From: CAXXOK01 sp035353615
GTDB lineage: Bacteria; Bacillota; Clostridia; Christensenellales; Aristaeellaceae
Assembly (NCBI GenBank): GCA_035353615.1
Contig: DAOPZY010000061.1
Location: 1-13,932, forward strand
DNA: 13,932 bases
Direction: 5' to 3'
Shown: positions 11,337 to 13,932 of the stretch, piece by piece
Layout: every line of letters begins with the position of its first letter
Numbering within the stretch: position 1 is the stretch's first letter
Position numbers and translations under genes: made by a program
Notes under the pieces: model-generated
Seen by the model: only the letters and a program-made list of their open reading frames with translations
Told to the model about the DNA's origin: nothing
Databases searched by the model: none

Positions 11337-13580
11337 TTATGGGGTTTGGATATTGGCCCAGCCGCCTACCTTGCACTGCTTCTGTTTGTTGTATCCTACG
11401 GCCACCACGGTGCCGTCCTTTTTTAAGCCAAGGGTAAACAGCTCCCCGGCCGATATCGCGACGATATTGTGCCAGCTGCCTACGTTGCACTGATTTTGGG
11501 AATTACGACCGACGGCAACCACAGTGCCGTCGGCTTTCAAGCCTACGGTGTGGTAACCGCCGGCGGATATGGCGACGATATCCTTCCAACTGGATACATC
11601 GCACTGATGTTTTGCGTTGCTCCCGACTGCCACTACCGTCCCATCTGCTCTAAGGCCAACGGTGTGCCAGTCTCCTGCGGATATCGCGATGATATCGGAC
11701 CAGCCGGACACGTCGCACTGTCCTTCGCTGTTATCGCCTGTCGCAACAACGGTTCCGTCTGCTTTTAACCCTACCGAATGGGTGTAGTAGGCGCATAGGG
11801 CGGTGATATCCGTCCAGCCGGTCACGTTGCATTCGCCGTTGTCATTGGTGCCAGCCACGGCGACGGTTCCGTCCGCTTTCAGGCCCAGGGTGTTGAAGTC
11901 CCCGGCGGAGATTGCGACAATGTTTTTCCAGCCGGTTACTTCGCATTCGCCGTATTGGTTGTTTCCGGCGGCAACGACGGTTCCGTCGCTTTTCAGCCCT
12001 ACGGTGTTGGTTCTGCCGGCCGATACGGAAACAATATCGTTCCAGCCGGAAACATCGCACTGGCCGGTCTCGTTAAGCCCTGTGGCAACCACCGTGCCGT
12101 CGGTTTTCAAAGCCGCAGAATGTAGGTAACCGGCGGATATCCCTTCCCGGCTGATGGGCAGCGCGGCTGCCGGAGCCGGGGTCGCGGTCGGCCGCGCCGT
12201 TGGCGTTGGCGTTGGCGCCGCTGTTGGTGAGGGCGTTGGCGCTGCGGTTGGCGTGGGCGTTACGGTGGGGCTGGGGGTAGCGGTCGGCGAAGCGGTGGGT
12301 GTTAAAGTGGGCGTGGCGCTTGGCAAGGGCGATGCGGTTAAAAGGACGGTGGCTATGGTGGGCTGCGTTTCCGCTTGGGGAGCCGTCACAACCGCAAGTT
12401 CAGGAATGCCATCGGTCGCGGGCGTATCCGTAATGGTTGGCGAGGCGGCGGCACCTGGCGGGGCAGCGGCAGGGTTAGGCTTATTACCCAACAGGGGCAG
12501 CGCAAGGGCGAAAACTGCCGCAACGCAGACAACCCCAACCGCAGGCCAAAACCACCGGTTCCGGTTGGGTTTCGGATTGGGGAGGGGATCTGGCATTTGC
12601 GGCTGGCCCAGCGCGTCGGTGAAGGCGTTTTGCAGCTCCCGCACATCGGCGTAACGATCCTTGGCTTGAATGGACAACCCCTTCATCAGCACCCCTTCAA
12701 ACGCTGGCGGGATGGCGATGCCTAACCCCGAAGGTGGCGTCAGCTCCGCGTCGCCAAAGGTCAGCTCAAGGGACGCGGTTGGCTTTCGCCCCGTGATGGC
12801 ATAGTAAAGGGTCGCGCACAGCGCATATTCATCGGTGCGCGCGTCCTGCCGGCTGTTGTGGCTGTACTGCTCAATTGGCGCATAGCCCGGGCGCAAGCTG
12901 GTGGAATGTTCGGATTCCGCCGCGGGCTGCAACTCATGAGCCGCGCCGAAATCCAACAGCACCGCCCGGTCGCTGGCGGCCCGAAACATGATGTTTTCCG
13001 GGCTTACATCCCGGTGGATGATGCCCTGATGATGGATGCCGATCAGCGCGCCGAAGATAGGCTGAAGCAGATCAAACGCTTCCTTGGGCTTGATTTTGCC
13101 ACCGCTGCGCTTGACCCGCGCACGCAGGGTTTCCCCTTCGATATATTCCATCACGATGTATAGGGTGTTGTTCGAAATCAACACATCATACACGTTCACG
13201 GCGTCTGGCACATCATTCAGCCGGGCAATCGTGCGGGCCTCCACCATGCTGCGCTCCCGGCCGCGCTCAAAGCTGATCCGGCTGTCCTCATCATGGGGGG
13301 TCAGGGAGCTTTGATCCTCCCCGCGGCTCACCAGATCGCTGGGAAAGTATTCCTTGATGGCTACGCGCCGCTCCAACGATAAATCCATGCCGATGTATGT
13401 GACGCCAAAACCTCCTCGGCCCAGCGCCTTACCAATGAGGTAGCGTTTTTTCACAATGCTGAAAGGCAGGTATCCGTTTCCGTTGGTGCGCACATGGTTA
13501 TCGTATCCGCAATGAGGGCAGATCAGGTTCCCTTCATTTAGAAGCCGCATGCACTGGAAACAGTATTGCTTGGGATCCAT
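11337..13580 (-). CDS. Membrane-anchored Ser/Thr protein kinase with zinc ribbon and seven-bladed RCC1/BLIP-II-like outer domain
   Basis: The 747-residue product starts with a zinc ribbon (C7/C10, C21/C24), then a Hanks-type kinase domain (about 45-322): glycine loop GKALGRGGFGVTY (50-62), Lys76 in VAIKEYFP, Glu114, catalytic loop HRDVSPEN (189-196, Asp191, Asn196), DFG 210-212, PGYAPIEQY (231-239) and D250 of the F helix. One membrane helix follows (about 344-364). A Thr/Pro/Ala-rich stalk (about 370-475) leads to seven repeats of exactly 38 residues (481-746, ISAGxxHTVGLKADGTVVAVG...GQCDVSGWxDIVA), a predicted seven-bladed beta-propeller outside the cell. The layout is that of PrkC/PknB with a propeller in place of PASTA. 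Ser replaces the usual Lys two residues after the catalytic Asp, as recalled for some clostridial kinases. ATG 13580 has AAAGGAG ten bases upstream. No phosphatase gene or own promoter is seen. Confidence 0.9.
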   Translation of the reverse strand: MDPKQYCFQCMRLLNEGNLICPHCGYDNHVRTNGNGYLPFSIVKKRYLIGKALGRGGFGVTYIGMDLSLERRVAIKEYFPSDLVSRGEDQSSLTPHDEDSRISFERGRERSMVEARTIARLNDVPDAVNVYDVLISNNTLYIVMEYIEGETLRARVKRSGGKIKPKEAFDLLQPIFGALIGIHHQGIIHRDVSPENIMFRAASDRAVLLDFGAAHELQPAAESEHSTSLRPGYAPIEQYSHNSRQDARTDEYALCATLYYAITGRKPTASLELTFGDAELTPPSGLGIAIPPAFEGVLMKGLSIQAKDRYADVRELQNAFTDALGQPQMPDPLPNPKPNRNRWFWPAVGVVCVAAVFALALPLLGNKPNPAAAPPGAAASPTITDTPATDGIPELAVVTAPQAETQPTIATVLLTASPLPSATPTLTPTASPTATPSPTVTPTPTAAPTPSPTAAPTPTPTARPTATPAPAAALPISREGISAGYLHSAALKTDGTVVATGLNETGQCDVSGWNDIVSVSAGRTNTVGLKSDGTVVAAGNNQYGECEVTGWKNIVAISAGDFNTLGLKADGTVAVAGTNDNGECNVTGWTDITALCAYYTHSVGLKADGTVVATGDNSEGQCDVSGWSDIIAISAGDWHTVGLRADGTVVAVGSNAKHQCDVSSWKDIVAISAGGYHTVGLKADGTVVAVGRNSQNQCNVGSWHNIVAISAGELFTLGLKKDGTVVAVGYNKQKQCKVGGWANIQTP
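11343..12140 (-). repeat. Seven in-frame tandem repeats of 114 bp (propeller blades)
   Basis: The repeats start at kinase residues 481, 519, 557, 595, 633, 671 and 709, exactly 38 codons apart with no insertions. Each holds ISAG (LCAY in blade 4), GLKADGTVVA and a Cys in the GQC position. The DNA copies are diverged, so the array is old or kept by selection on the protein. Confidence 0.9.
12168..12340 (-). repeat. Low-complexity Thr/Pro/Ala-coding stretch (kinase stalk)
   Basis: Codons 415-471 of the kinase gene encode runs such as TPTPTAAPTPSPTAAPTPTP. This is a flexible, likely cell-wall-spanning or glycosylated stalk. The DNA is near-repetitive GGCGTTGGC-type sequence (plus strand) and prone to slippage. 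Confidence 0.8.
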
Positions 13581-13630
13581 CGGTTTCGCGCTCCTTTAAC
13601 TTACCCATGAACGGGACATGCCCGTTGGTT

Positions 13631-13932
13631 TTACACATGGCTGAATCCCCGGCGGATGCCGGTTTCCGCCTGAGAACCCTGCGGATAGCGGCGGACTGCC
13701 TCCGCCTTGCGCAGCAGGCGTATCATGATCCCATACCCCGGCCAGCCGCCGATCACGGGAGAATACGCGGCTCCTCGGCTGCACATGATTAAGCAAACGA
13801 TATTCCCAGAAGCGTCAAACGAAAATATGCGCCTTGAAGCTCTGCTGTGATTCGCGCCCGCTTGGTACGGCTGTGACATCCGGGTTGGTTGCAGTTTTGG
13901 GTATCGGGGGTCGAAACGCCCAACGCAGCCGG
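13631..13932 (-). CDS. Possible partial protein open to the window edge
   Basis: A minus-strand frame stays open from the right edge to TAA 13631-13633, about 100 codons. It includes SRASRRIFSFDASGNIV, CSRGAAYSPVIGGWPGYGIM and a basic end, QGSQAETGIRRGFSHV. If real, its start is outside the window. It stops 50 bases before the kinase ATG, with a small inverted repeat (AACGGG / CCCGTT, 13610-13626) between, so the two could share a transcript. Codon use is mixed (AGA, AGG, ATA and TTA occur), no family is recognised, and a plus-strand frame (13607-13792) overlaps it. Chance openness cannot be excluded. Confidence 0.3.
   Translation of the reverse strand, partial: GCVGRFDPRYPKLQPTRMSQPYQAGANHSRASRRIFSFDASGNIVCLIMCSRGAAYSPVIGGWPGYGIMIRLLRKAEAVRRYPQGSQAETGIRRGFSHV

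Noticed and set aside
10954..11493. 179-codon plus-strand frame after the YfhO-like gene
   Set aside because: It crosses a terminator and the antisense of the kinase repeats; the composition is not protein-like.
11343..12140. CRISPR-like array
   Set aside because: The 114-bp periodicity is a coding repeat in frame with the kinase; there are no identical short repeats with unique spacers.
12168..12340. Non-coding simple repeat
   Set aside because: It stays in frame between the membrane helix and the blades and fits a Thr/Pro stalk.
11803..12654. Plus-strand frames opposite the kinase gene, including a Gly/Val-rich one at 12154-12654
   Set aside because: They are antisense images of the repeated blades and of the Thr/Pro stalk; their regularity is inherited from the real gene.
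13610..13626. Terminator before the kinase gene
   Set aside because: The stem is only six base pairs and the T-stretch (GGTTTTAC) is short and on the plus side, so it was not listed as a feature.

Overview
The window looks like a chromosomal piece of an uncultured or little-studied member of the Clostridia (Bacillota), probably a gut or anaerobe lineage. The evidence is moderate-to-high GC, strong AGGAGG-type ribosome sites, GTG/TTG starts, a YfhO-family membrane protein, an OmpR/histidine-kinase pair and a Ser/Thr kinase with a zinc ribbon and RCC1-like repeats. No phage structural genes, transposase or CRISPR array are visible. Several degraded gene pieces mark the left third as a decaying accessory region.

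Layout. 1-91: 3' part of a tRNA-Val(GAC) and its terminator. 92-760: gene debris on both strands ending in a strong terminator. 829-2982 (minus strand): a truncated SH3/peptidoglycan-binding protein, a very small homeodomain-like HTH protein, a five-helix membrane protein and an XRE-type regulator. The regulator is preceded by a broken reading frame that ends in a TAATG overlap with it, and a good minus-strand promoter lies at 3414-3422. 3564-7839 (plus strand): a tight four-gene operon of OmpR-type response regulator, HAMP histidine kinase and two exported proteins with PepSY/YycI-like character, closed by a hairpin. The same 11-bp-spaced TTTACA/GTTACA box pair occurs in front of the regulator gene and again inside the 3' end of the kinase gene, just ahead of the first exported protein. 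7840-8345: hairpin-rich intergenic DNA with one unlisted 49-codon frame. 8346-10912: a consensus sigma-A promoter and an 835-residue YfhO-family multi-pass protein. 11058-11084: a terminator nearly identical in core sequence to the tRNA terminator. 11337-13580 (minus): a membrane-anchored Ser/Thr protein kinase whose outer domain is exactly seven 38-residue RCC1/BLIP-II-like blades. 13631-13932: a minus-strand frame open to the window edge.

How the parts fit. The 3.6-7.8 kb operon reads as an envelope-sensing two-component system with two secreted partners that may tune the sensor or be its output; the repeated box suggests autoregulation and an internal control point. The kinase at 11.3-13.6 kb is a second, independent trans-envelope signalling protein, with a beta-propeller where PrkC/PknB enzymes carry PASTA repeats. 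The XRE/membrane-protein unit, divergent from the two-component operon, is the least understood block. All functional statements come from reading the sequence and from family knowledge; no database search was run.
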